A stretch of DNA of 18,760 nt from an uncultured Ruminococcus sp. Lineage in GTDB: Bacteria; Bacillota; Clostridia; Oscillospirales; Ruminococcaceae. Below the pieces are notes generated by a model, which did not search any database, was not told where the DNA came from, and was given only the letters and a program-made list of their open reading frames with translations. Made by a program: the position numbers and the translations under genes. The stretch is taken from positions 1 through 18,760 of the forward strand of contig CAMOEP010000008.1 in NCBI GenBank assembly GCA_946612185.1. The letters are read 5' to 3'. Every line of letters starts with the position of its first letter. Position 1 is the first letter of the stretch. Of this stretch, positions 1-5,767 are shown piece after piece.

Positions 1-205
1 ACCTAACATGATCCTTATCAGCTCTAACTTCAAGCAGAAGACACTTCCTATGATGGTATCTGCTATCCAGGCTTCTGATAAGTTCACTGATTACGGTGCT
101 ATCTATCTTGCAATTGCACTTTCTATCCTTCCTATCGTTATCGTTTATGTTGCACTTTCAAGATTCATCATTGCTGGTGTAGCACTCGGTGGTGTAAAGG
201 AATAA
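1..205 (+). CDS. Carbohydrate ABC transporter permease, MalG-like (3' end only)
   Basis: This is the C-terminal 67 codons of an inner-membrane permease; the reading frame is open to the left edge, so the start is outside the window. Visible are a last hydrophobic membrane segment (AIYLAIALSILPIVIVYVAL) and the ending SRFIIAGVALGGVKE. That ending matches the family signature of binding-protein-dependent sugar permeases, where a Pro-containing last helix is followed by F-x-x-G-hydrophobic-x-x-G-x-V-K-G/E at the C terminus. By family it would import a sugar or oligosaccharide together with a partner permease, a binding protein and an ATPase, all presumably upstream. Codon use is strongly biased (ctt, atc, gtt), which suggests high expression. 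The substrate cannot be told. The gene is separated from the sporulation operon by two terminators. Confidence 0.85.
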   Translation, partial: PNMILISSNFKQKTLPMMVSAIQASDKFTDYGAIYLAIALSILPIVIVYVALSRFIIAGVALGGVKE

Positions 206-215
206 TTTTGAATTC

Positions 216-248
216 TACAGCACACTTCGGTGTGCTGTATTTTTTTTT
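216..248 (+). terminator. Intrinsic terminator of the permease operon
   Basis: There is a perfect 10-bp stem, TACAGCACAC (216-225) and GTGTGCTGTA (230-239), closed by a C(UUCG)G tetraloop, which is unusually stable in RNA. A run of nine T follows (240-248). It begins 10 bases after the permease stop codon. Confidence 0.95.
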
Positions 249-271
249 GCCTCATTGGAGGCATTTTTTTT
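248..271 (+). terminator. Second, back-up intrinsic terminator
   Basis: The stem TGCCTC (248-253) and GAGGCA (258-263) has a 4-base loop and is followed by eight T (264-271). It directly follows the T-tract of the first terminator, so the two form a tandem block that insulates the sporulation operon from the transporter genes. Confidence 0.85.
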
Positions 272-288
272 GCCCTGGTGCATATATT
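261..288 (+). promoter_or_regulatory. Candidate sigma-E promoter of the spoIIIA operon
   Basis: GCATTTT (261-267) resembles the sigma-E -35 consensus KMATATT (6 of 7). CATATATT (281-288) resembles the -10 consensus CATACAHT (7 of 8). The spacing is 13 bp, slightly shorter than the usual 14-15. The -35 lies inside the second terminator hairpin and T-tract, and the start site would fall only about 12 bases before the spoIIIAA start codon. In Bacillus spoIIIA is transcribed by sigma-E in the mother cell, which makes the match plausible, but it remains a pattern match only. Confidence 0.35.
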
Positions 289-306
289 GTATCAAGAGGT
301 GAGAAA

Positions 307-1206
307 ATGAACAGAAGTGAAAGCTTGAAAATTGTGGCATCTTATCTGCCATTGAATGTGCGGAGTGTTTTGGAGAACTTGTCCGGTGACGGAATCTCCG
401 AAGTAAGGCTGCGGACAGGCAGACCCATTAGCCTTGTGAGAAACGGTAAAATGAGCTATATTGATAAGAATGGTAAAATACTGAACATTTGCTCCGGTGA
501 CTGTATTACTGTAAGTGCCAGTGAGATCAGGACTATTGTTGAAAAGCTTTGTCATTACTCAGTTCATTCCAGTTCTGAGCAGTTAAGAAGTGGCTGCTTC
601 GTCATTGAAAACGGCATCAGAGTTGGGATTGCAGGGCGATTTAGCAAAAGTTCCACACAGCAGCTTAATGAGTTTTACGGTTTGAACTTTCGCTTGCCAA
701 TGCAGGTTAAGGGTTGTGCCGACATAATATTCGATAGCATTTATCCCTGGAAGAAAAGCGTGGTAATTTGCGGAACTGTAAACAGCGGAAAGACAACGAT
801 GCTCCGTGACCTTGCAAGGCGGCTTGGAAATGTGTGCAAGACGGTGGTTATTGATGAGCGGAATGAGATTTTTGCCAGCTTTAATGGTAAACCGACCTTT
901 GAACCAGGTTTAAACAGCGATATTATCAGTTCCATAAGTCGCTGCCAGGGAATTACAATGGCAATGCGAGTACTGTCTCCGGACTACATTTTATGTGATG
1001 AAATTGCCACTGACAGCGATGTTTCGGCAATACTCTCAGCGCATGGAAGTGGTATAAAATTTGCAGCGACCATTCACGCTGACAGTTATGAGAATTTACT
1101 TGCAAGACCGATCAGCCAGGAGCTTCTTAGAGCGGGTGTATTTGATACTGCGGTGATCCTTGAGCAAACCAAGATCAAGGAAATCAGGAGCATTGGGCAT
1201 GATTAA
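307..1206 (+). CDS. spoIIIAA: Stage III sporulation protein AA (SpoIIIAA), secretion-type ATPase
   Basis: This 299-residue protein is the cytoplasmic ATPase of the SpoIIIA-SpoIIQ channel that links mother cell and forespore after engulfment. It is related to type II/IV secretion ATPases. It has a P-loop GTVNSGKTT at about 156-164, an acidic VIDERNE stretch at about 181-187, and a Walker-B-like LCDE at 229-232 followed by the conserved TIHA. The length is close to the roughly 307 residues of the Bacillus protein. The start at 307 was chosen because AGAGGTGAG lies just upstream. The frame stays open to an ATG at 208, but that would run the coding sequence through both terminators. It overlaps spoIIIAB by 8 bases and is the first gene of the operon. 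Confidence 0.95.
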   Translation: MNRSESLKIVASYLPLNVRSVLENLSGDGISEVRLRTGRPISLVRNGKMSYIDKNGKILNICSGDCITVSASEIRTIVEKLCHYSVHSSSEQLRSGCFVIENGIRVGIAGRFSKSSTQQLNEFYGLNFRLPMQVKGCADIIFDSIYPWKKSVVICGTVNSGKTTMLRDLARRLGNVCKTVVIDERNEIFASFNGKPTFEPGLNSDIISSISRCQGITMAMRVLSPDYILCDEIATDSDVSAILSAHGSGIKFAATIHADSYENLLARPISQELLRAGVFDTAVILEQTKIKEIRSIGHD

Positions 1207-1702
1207 GATGATTGCGGCGATTTTGGTAAGCGTGATTGGTTATCTTGTTGGTCAGAACTATGCCGAGCATCTTCGTAACAAGGTGAGCGTGCTTGAGAAA
1301 TTTATACTTATGGTGGACAAAACTGAATACTTAGTCAGGAATAACGCTTTAGATTTGTATGAAATATTTGATTTATTAAGAAAAAACGTTTCACTAAAAG
1401 GCATAAAACTTATTCGCTGTTTCCCTGAAACTTTTGACCCTGATACTGATATTCGCAAACAAATGCATACCCTTATTGAGAAAGACTTTGAACTTTCGGC
1501 GGAGGAACGTGAACTTCTGCACCGCTTTGCTGATCAGATCGGTTCATCTGACCAGGAGGGACAGGCTGTTTTCCTGAGCGGACTTCGAGCGGAACTGGTG
1601 CAGCTCCGTGATTCAAGGCGTGCGGAATTTCACGAAAAATCGAGGCTTTTTAAGGCCGTGGGACTGCTATGCGGCGCAATGGCAGGAATACTTATAATAT
1701 AA
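1199..1702 (+). CDS. spoIIIAB: Stage III sporulation protein AB (SpoIIIAB)
   Basis: This 167-residue membrane protein of the SpoIIIA complex has similarity to type II secretion system GspF-like proteins, known for the family. It has an N-terminal membrane segment (about residues 4-18), a charged, mainly helical middle, and a second hydrophobic segment at the extreme C terminus (LFKAVGLLCGAMAGILII). The start at 1199 is supported by AGGAG at 1186-1190, 8 bases upstream. It lies inside the end of spoIIIAA (8-base overlap), suggesting coupled translation. An in-frame ATG at 1208 is a possible alternative. Length is nearly the same as the Bacillus protein (about 171). Confidence 0.92.
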   Translation: MIKMIAAILVSVIGYLVGQNYAEHLRNKVSVLEKFILMVDKTEYLVRNNALDLYEIFDLLRKNVSLKGIKLIRCFPETFDPDTDIRKQMHTLIEKDFELSAEERELLHRFADQIGSSDQEGQAVFLSGLRAELVQLRDSRRAEFHEKSRLFKAVGLLCGAMAGILII

Positions 1703-1714
1703 TGGGAGGGCAAA

Positions 1715-1912
1715 ATGGACATAGACCTGATTTTCAAAATCGCCGGGACGGGCATAATCGTCGCTGTTTTGAACCTTGTACTCAAACGGGCGGAACGTGA
1801 GGAACAAGCCATGATGACCACCCTCGCCGGACTTATCGTGGTGCTGATTGTCATTGTGAAAGAAATCGGCGGACTGTTTGACACGGTGAAATCGGTGTTC
1901 GGGCTATGGTAG
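1715..1912 (+). CDS. spoIIIAC: Stage III sporulation protein AC (SpoIIIAC)
   Basis: This small 65-residue membrane protein has two hydrophobic segments (about 8-24 and 34-52) flanking a charged loop containing LKRAEREEQA, the typical layout of SpoIIIAC. Its place between AB and AD in the conserved order leaves little doubt. The role by family is a membrane component of the mother-cell side of the SpoIIIA-SpoIIQ channel. The exact biochemical function is not established. Translation starts after GGGAGGG with a good distance. The end overlaps the spoIIIAD start by 7 bases. Confidence 0.93.
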   Translation: MDIDLIFKIAGTGIIVAVLNLVLKRAEREEQAMMTTLAGLIVVLIVIVKEIGGLFDTVKSVFGLW

Positions 1913-2295
1913 AAAATACGCTGTCTGCTGCTGGATTTTGCGTGTGTTCAGCGATACTTGCGGTGCTTCTCCGGCAGTATTGCAGGGAGCAGTCAATGTT
2001 GACAGCACTTGCTGCCTGCTGCGCAATATTGTCCGGTTCTGTAATGGTGGTCAAGCCGATGCTCCAAGATATTCGGGATATTTTCCAGCAAGCCGGCGTG
2101 ACCGATGCCTATATCGTTTTGCTGTTCAAGGCGGCTGCGATTTGTTACATTACTCAAATCACCTGTGACCTCTGTAAAGACTGCGGAGAATCAGCAATTT
2201 CCTCGGCATTTGAGATGTGGGGCAGGGCAAGCATCGCATTGCTGACACTGCCGGTTCTGAAGTCGCTGCTTGAACGAATAAGCCTGATGCTTTAG
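1906..2295 (+). CDS. spoIIIAD: Stage III sporulation protein AD (SpoIIIAD)
   Basis: This 129-residue integral membrane protein is close to the length of the Bacillus protein (about 133). It has hydrophobic stretches near residues 8-22, 30-50, 65-85 and 105-125. A conserved-looking segment, DAYIVLLFKAAAICYITQI, sits before a Cys-rich turn (CDLCKDCGES). Its start lies within the last codons of spoIIIAC, so the two are probably translated in a coupled way and at matched levels. By family it is a membrane component of the SpoIIIA channel, with no known enzymatic activity. Confidence 0.93.
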   Translation: MVENTLSAAGFCVCSAILAVLLRQYCREQSMLTALAACCAILSGSVMVVKPMLQDIRDIFQQAGVTDAYIVLLFKAAAICYITQITCDLCKDCGESAISSAFEMWGRASIALLTLPVLKSLLERISLML

Positions 2296-2304
2296 GGATA
2301 AAAA

Positions 2305-3393
2305 ATGAAACGAATAATGTTAATAATTTTTAGTACTATATTGCTGCTGAATTTTTCGGTTACTTATGTTCATGCCGAGGATTTCACCGGCGCATATGAG
2401 GAGGCTGCAAGTCAGCTTGATGACCTTCTGGCGGATTTTGACGTTGGGTTCACAAGTGCAGAACTGGAGAGTTTTTCGATAGAGGACTTTTGGGACATGA
2501 TCTCCGGAACTATTTCTGCCCATATCCACGCTCCGCTGCGCCTTTTGGGGGCGGTATTCCTCGTTATACTGGCGGTTTCAGTGATGAACTCGGTGGTTGG
2601 GGAGGGACTTTGCGGGGAAATACGAGGGCTGAACTCTTTGGTTGCAATGCTTACTTCAATGGTTGTCATCGCCCCAGTGGTCACGGAAATATATAACAAT
2701 ACTCTCATGACCATTCAAACTGCCGGAAGTTACATACTTGTTTTCGTACCGATTTTCTGTTCATTTTCTGTAATTTGTGGCAACGTAGCTTCTGCTGGAT
2801 TCTTTCACTTTGCCATACTTACTGCTTCTGAACTGCTTGTGCGGCTGTCGGACAGTTTCCTTCTGCCGGTGCTTTGTCTATGCACTTACCTGGGAATCGG
2901 CGGCTGTATTTTTGGAGGCAAGAACTTGTTGGGTATTTCTGACTTGCTGCAAAAGGCTATAAATCGGACTATTTCTGTTGCAGCGATGCTATTTGTCGGA
3001 TTTGTAACAATGAAATGCACAGTTTCCGCAAAGGCTGACGGACTTGGCGCTAAAGCGGTCAAGTCAGCAATCAGTGGATTTGTTCCCATTGTCGGAGGTG
3101 CTGTTTCCGATGCCTACGGAACGGTTAAGGGGAGTTTTGAGCTGATTCATGGAACAGTCGGCATGGTGGGAATAACTGCCCTGACTATAATTATAGTGCC
3201 AAAACTGGTTGAATTGCTGATTTTTCGGGCAGTCTTGAATATTGGCGCTGCTGCCGCAGGACTTTTCTCTGCTGAGCCTATCGCCGGATTACTGAAATGC
3301 TTCGATAATGGGCTATCTGTAGCCCTTTGCGTACTCGTGTGCCACAGCCTGACATTTGTGGTATGCACGGGAATGATACTACAGACATTGTAG
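2305..3393 (+). CDS. spoIIIAE: Stage III sporulation protein AE (SpoIIIAE)
   Basis: This polytopic membrane protein of 362 residues is slightly shorter than the Bacillus protein (about 399). It begins with a clear signal peptide (Lys-Arg, hydrophobic core, cleavage probably after VHA at residue 24). An acidic extracytoplasmic region with repeated Asp/Glu follows. Several long hydrophobic segments follow from about residue 75 to the C terminus. A Gly-rich SAISGFVPIVGGAVSDAYGT motif near 250-270 is characteristic of the family. By family it is a core membrane element of the mother-cell channel and resembles permease-like secretion components. It starts 9 bases after spoIIIAD. Confidence 0.94.
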   Translation: MKRIMLIIFSTILLLNFSVTYVHAEDFTGAYEEAASQLDDLLADFDVGFTSAELESFSIEDFWDMISGTISAHIHAPLRLLGAVFLVILAVSVMNSVVGEGLCGEIRGLNSLVAMLTSMVVIAPVVTEIYNNTLMTIQTAGSYILVFVPIFCSFSVICGNVASAGFFHFAILTASELLVRLSDSFLLPVLCLCTYLGIGGCIFGGKNLLGISDLLQKAINRTISVAAMLFVGFVTMKCTVSAKADGLGAKAVKSAISGFVPIVGGAVSDAYGTVKGSFELIHGTVGMVGITALTIIIVPKLVELLIFRAVLNIGAAAAGLFSAEPIAGLLKCFDNGLSVALCVLVCHSLTFVVCTGMILQTL

Positions 3394-3402
3394 GTGGATA
3401 AA

Positions 3403-3867
3403 ATGAATGAACTAAAATCCATTGTGACTGTACTTTGCGGACTCGGCGCAGGCGGTTTCCTTTGCGAACTTCTGCTGGGCGGCACGAAGCTGAAAAAACA
3501 GGTGAACTTCATGATATCACTGTTCATGGCGACTTCGCTGGTTGGACTTTTCGGGCAGGGGATAGCCGGATTTTCCCTGCCTGACGTTCCTTCGCCGGAG
3601 GAACTGAGGGCGGATTATCCGGAGGAGGTGTACCGTCGTCAGCTTGAAAACGAGAGTGCGGAAAATATCTGCCGTGTACTTATGGAGCAGTTGACAGCCG
3701 CCGGACTTGCGCCTGAAAAAATTGAGGCGGACGTTAATATTTCGCCGGACGGCAGCATATCTATTACAAAGGTCAGATTGACCGGCTGCGGCGATGCCGG
3801 GGCTGAACTCGTCCGGAACAGTCTGGGTTGTGAGAAGGAGGTAGTGGAACTTGTGGGAAATACTTAA
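3403..3867 (+). CDS. spoIIIAF: Stage III sporulation protein AF (SpoIIIAF), short form
   Basis: This 154-residue protein has two N-terminal membrane segments (about 5-23 and 33-52) followed by a soluble domain. That domain ends in a compact alpha/beta stretch (NISPDGSISITKVRLTG) like the ring-building domains of this complex. The ATG at 3403 is preferred, with AGGTGG 6 bases upstream. An in-frame GTG at 3394 would add three residues. The Bacillus protein is about 206 residues, so this one is trimmed in the linker between membrane and ring domain. It overlaps spoIIIAG by 17 bases. By family it is an extracytoplasmic ring component of the channel. Confidence 0.9.
   Translation: MNELKSIVTVLCGLGAGGFLCELLLGGTKLKKQVNFMISLFMATSLVGLFGQGIAGFSLPDVPSPEELRADYPEEVYRRQLENESAENICRVLMEQLTAAGLAPEKIEADVNISPDGSISITKVRLTGCGDAGAELVRNSLGCEKEVVELVGNT
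3835..3842 (+). promoter_or_regulatory. Ribosome binding site fixing a TTG start for spoIIIAG
   Basis: AAGGAGGT is a full Shine-Dalgarno placed 8 bases before TTG at 3851. The next in-frame ATG in spoIIIAG falls inside the membrane helix and would cut it, so the TTG is the likely start. Confidence 0.8.
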
Positions 3868-4354
3868 AAAAGTTAACATTGACCGGCAGAAGCTGATGAT
3901 CATTCTTGGCATTACTGCCCTTGCACTGATCCTCCTGTCAGCTATTATCCCGAAAAATAGCCAGAATCCACCTGCGCCGGAACAGGAGGAATTCTCCACG
4001 GAGGACTTTTGCGCAAGAACAGAACAGCGCCTTGAGGAATTCCTTGAGGACATCGAAGGCGTTGGGCGAGTGAAAGTGCTTGTCAGCGTGTCAGGCAGCC
4101 AGCAGTACATCTACGCTTCAGAGGGGCGGCAGAGCCGTTCTGAGAATAAATCGGAGGAGGAGACAAAGTATGTGATGATCGGAAACGGAAACGACAAGTC
4201 CGCCCTTGTGGAAACCGTCAGAACGCCGGAAATAACCGGGGTCGTCATTGCCTGCACGGGCGATTCACCGCAAGTGCGGGAGCAAGTTTACCGAACGGCT
4301 GCGGCGGCACTTGATTTACCGACAGCCAAAATTTATGTAACCAAAATGAAATGA
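3851..4354 (+). CDS. spoIIIAG: Stage III sporulation protein AG (SpoIIIAG)
   Basis: This 167-residue protein with a TTG start has one N-terminal membrane helix (about 15-34) and a soluble ring-building (RBM) domain. The first strand RVKVLVSVSG is followed by an insertion of some 50 polar residues and then TGVVIACTGD and AKIYVTKMK. In the Bacillus protein such an insertion forms the beta-triangle barrel of the large SpoIIIAG ring, a known-structure statement; its presence here is inferred from position and size. The chain is shorter than the Bacillus one (about 229). It begins inside the end of spoIIIAF and lies 10 bases before spoIIIAH. Confidence 0.92.
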   Translation: MWEILKKVNIDRQKLMIILGITALALILLSAIIPKNSQNPPAPEQEEFSTEDFCARTEQRLEEFLEDIEGVGRVKVLVSVSGSQQYIYASEGRQSRSENKSEEETKYVMIGNGNDKSALVETVRTPEITGVVIACTGDSPQVREQVYRTAAAALDLPTAKIYVTKMK

Positions 4355-4364
4355 GGAGACTATT

Positions 4365-4913
4365 ATGAAAAAACCTGCTGTAATCATAGGAAAGAAGCAC
4401 ATTATCATGACTTGCCTGACACTGATGCTGGCAATTGCGGTGTACATAAACTACACCACTACGCCGGAGATCAAGGACATGGGCAATACCGTCAGCGTTT
4501 CCGGGAGCGAGGATACAGTCAGCTACGGAGACAGTGAGTTTGTAAACGCCGATGTTTCTGGGGAAACTGACTACTTTGCCCAGGCTCGCCTTGACAAAAT
4601 GAGCAGTCGTGACGAGGCTGTTCAGACTCTCCAGACTATTATGGGCGGCGGAGATGTGAGCGAGGACGAAATGGTGGTCAATGCGCTTGATGCGGTGGAA
4701 GTTTCCCGGCTCATAGAGAGTGAAGGAACTATCGAATCCCTCATAAAAGCCCAGGGTTTCGAGGATTGTGTAGCATACCTGGACGGCGAATCTGCGAAAG
4801 TCGTAGTCAAGTCTGAGGGGCTTGATAAGGCGCAGGCAGCGGCTATCAAAGACATAATTCTCAGCGAAACAAATGTTCTTGCAGAAAATATCAGAATTTT
4901 TGAGGTAAAGTAG
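4365..4913 (+). CDS. spoIIIAH: Stage III sporulation protein AH (SpoIIIAH)
   Basis: This 182-residue single-pass membrane protein has Lys-rich residues 1-11 in the cytoplasm, a membrane helix at about 12-28, and an acidic linker. Its C-terminal YscJ/FliF-like ring domain runs from about 90 to 182 (CVAYLDGESAKVVVKSEGL and an ILSETNVLAENIRIFEVK end). By family it projects into the space between the membranes and docks with forespore SpoIIQ. The SpoIIQ gene is not in this window. It starts after AGGAGA with good spacing and is the last gene of the operon. No hairpin terminator is seen after it; the stop codon directly touches the -35 of the next promoter. Confidence 0.94.
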   Translation: MKKPAVIIGKKHIIMTCLTLMLAIAVYINYTTTPEIKDMGNTVSVSGSEDTVSYGDSEFVNADVSGETDYFAQARLDKMSSRDEAVQTLQTIMGGGDVSEDEMVVNALDAVEVSRLIESEGTIESLIKAQGFEDCVAYLDGESAKVVVKSEGLDKAQAAAIKDIILSETNVLAENIRIFEVK

Positions 4914-4942
4914 TTGAATATTTCTTTTTTTTTTGGTATAAT
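4914..4942 (+). promoter_or_regulatory. Strong sigma-A type promoter for the asp23-nusB-...-dtd operon
   Basis: TTGAAT (4914-4919), 17 bases, then a perfect TATAAT (4937-4942) give near-consensus spacing and boxes. The spacer carries a run of ten T (4925-4934). Transcription would start near 4949. The -35 begins with the base right after the spoIIIAH stop codon. This gives the downstream housekeeping genes a vegetative promoter independent of the sporulation operon, though read-through from it remains possible. Confidence 0.88.
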
Positions 4943-4952
4943 GTATTTGTAG

Positions 4953-4978
4953 GAGTGTAGGAGTATAAATTTACACTC
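4953..4978 (+). promoter_or_regulatory. Palindromic leader element, possible operator or 5' UTR hairpin
   Basis: An 8-base direct repeat, TAGGAGTG/TAGGAGTA (4950-4965), meets the inverted half TACACTC (4972-4978). Two pairings are possible. One is an exact 7-bp arm pair, GAGTGTA (4953-4959) with TACACTC. The other is an 18-bp near-palindrome, GAGTATAAATTTACACTC (4961-4978), with one mismatched pair. It lies just after the predicted transcription start, where a repressor would block. It does not match the ArgR box pattern, and I know no regulator for it. Confidence 0.45.
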
Positions 4979-5005
4979 AATTCCTTTGGGTATGGAGGTA
5001 TAAAA

Positions 5006-5341
5006 ATGGACGACGTAAAAAAGCCTGCTTCCAGTAAGCTGAAAATCTCTGACGATGTTATAATCACCGTCGCAAGACTTGCCGCCCTTGATGTCAAGGG
5101 TGTGGCAGGACTTGCCGGTGAGGTGAACAAGATCAGCAAACTAAAGAATAACGGCCCTATCAAGGTAAGCCTTATGGGCGATGTTGCCGCTATTGACATG
5201 AATATCAAGGTCAAGTTCGGTGAAAAGGCTACCGCTGTTGCTCAGGAAGTACAGTCTGTAGTCAAGGAGAATGTTCAGAATATGACCGGCGTTGCAGTCG
5301 CAAGAGTTAATGTCTCAGTCAGCGGCGCTGTTTTTGAGTAA
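5006..5341 (+). CDS. Asp23/Gls24 family protein (YqhY-like)
   Basis: This 111-residue soluble protein of the Asp23/Gls24 (DUF322) family shows the family's start (ISDDVIITVARLAALDVKGV), the GVAGLAGEV turn, a central strand (IKVSLMGDVAAIDMNIKVKFG) and the end VARVNVSVSGAVF. Family members are small and of uncertain role. In Bacillus, YqhY sits between accC and nusB and has been linked to acetyl-CoA carboxylase control. Here the acc genes are absent but the position before nusB is kept. It is the first gene after the 4914 promoter, with GGAGGT 6 bases before the start. It is followed by nusB after 18 bases. Confidence 0.93.
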   Translation: MDDVKKPASSKLKISDDVIITVARLAALDVKGVAGLAGEVNKISKLKNNGPIKVSLMGDVAAIDMNIKVKFGEKATAVAQEVQSVVKENVQNMTGVAVARVNVSVSGAVFE

Positions 5342-5359
5342 AAATTAAGGAGAGATGAA

Positions 5360-5767
5360 ATGTCAAGACATGAAGTAAGAGACAGCGCTTTCAAGCTGCT
5401 GTTTGAGCAGTCCCTCAGGGACGATAATATCGAGGAACTCTATGAGATCGCTGAGGAGATCGAGGAAATTAACGTTAACGACGATGTGAGACTTCTGGTG
5501 GACGGCACTCTCGCCCACAAGGACGAAATCGACAGCATCATCGAAAATTACAGCAAGTCCCGTAAGATCGCCCGTATCTCTAAGCTGAACCTGTCTATAC
5601 TGCGCCTTGCTATATTCGAGTGCCTGTATGACGAAAAAACACCGATGAATGCAGCTATCAGTGAAGCTGTGAAGCTTGCTGGTACTTATACATATAAGGA
5701 GGACGCTTCATTTATCAACGGTCTCCTGGGTGCTTTTTCACGAGACAGAAAGGGAAGCGATGAGTGA
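5360..5767 (+). CDS. nusB: Transcription antitermination factor NusB
   Basis: This 135-residue all-helical protein has the NusB pattern: MSRHEVRDSAFKLLFEQ at the N terminus, an acidic stretch (EEIEEINVNDDVRLLVDG), ISKLNLSILRLAIFE, and PMNAAISEAVKLA-YKEDASFINGLLGA near the C terminus. By family it binds boxA RNA with NusE (ribosomal protein S10) and supports antitermination of ribosomal RNA operons. Length is usual for the family. It overlaps the following TsaD paralogue by 8 bases. In Bacillus the next gene would be folD, which is missing here. Confidence 0.96.
   Translation: MSRHEVRDSAFKLLFEQSLRDDNIEELYEIAEEIEEINVNDDVRLLVDGTLAHKDEIDSIIENYSKSRKIARISKLNLSILRLAIFECLYDEKTPMNAAISEAVKLAGTYTYKEDASFINGLLGAFSRDRKGSDE

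Noticed and set aside
208..306. N-terminal extension of spoIIIAA from an ATG at 208
   Set aside because: It would translate through two intrinsic terminators; the ATG at 307 has a Shine-Dalgarno and matches family length.
3517..4110. Open frame of 197 codons on the minus strand across spoIIIAF and spoIIIAG
   Set aside because: Composition is Arg/Ser-rich as expected from antisense of Glu/Ala-rich genes; overlaps two conserved genes fully.
4914..4936. T-rich run after spoIIIAH as an intrinsic terminator
   Set aside because: No GC-containing hairpin precedes it; the run is better explained as the spacer of the promoter.
4961..4978. ARG box for ArgR autoregulation at the operon promoter
   Set aside because: The palindrome lacks the TGAAT/ATTCA half sites expected of ARG boxes; only the length and AT-rich centre agree.
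5676..5759. Longer start for the TsaD paralogue
   Set aside because: The extension is wholly inside nusB in another frame, and the family begins at the LGLDTS strand right after the 5760 start.
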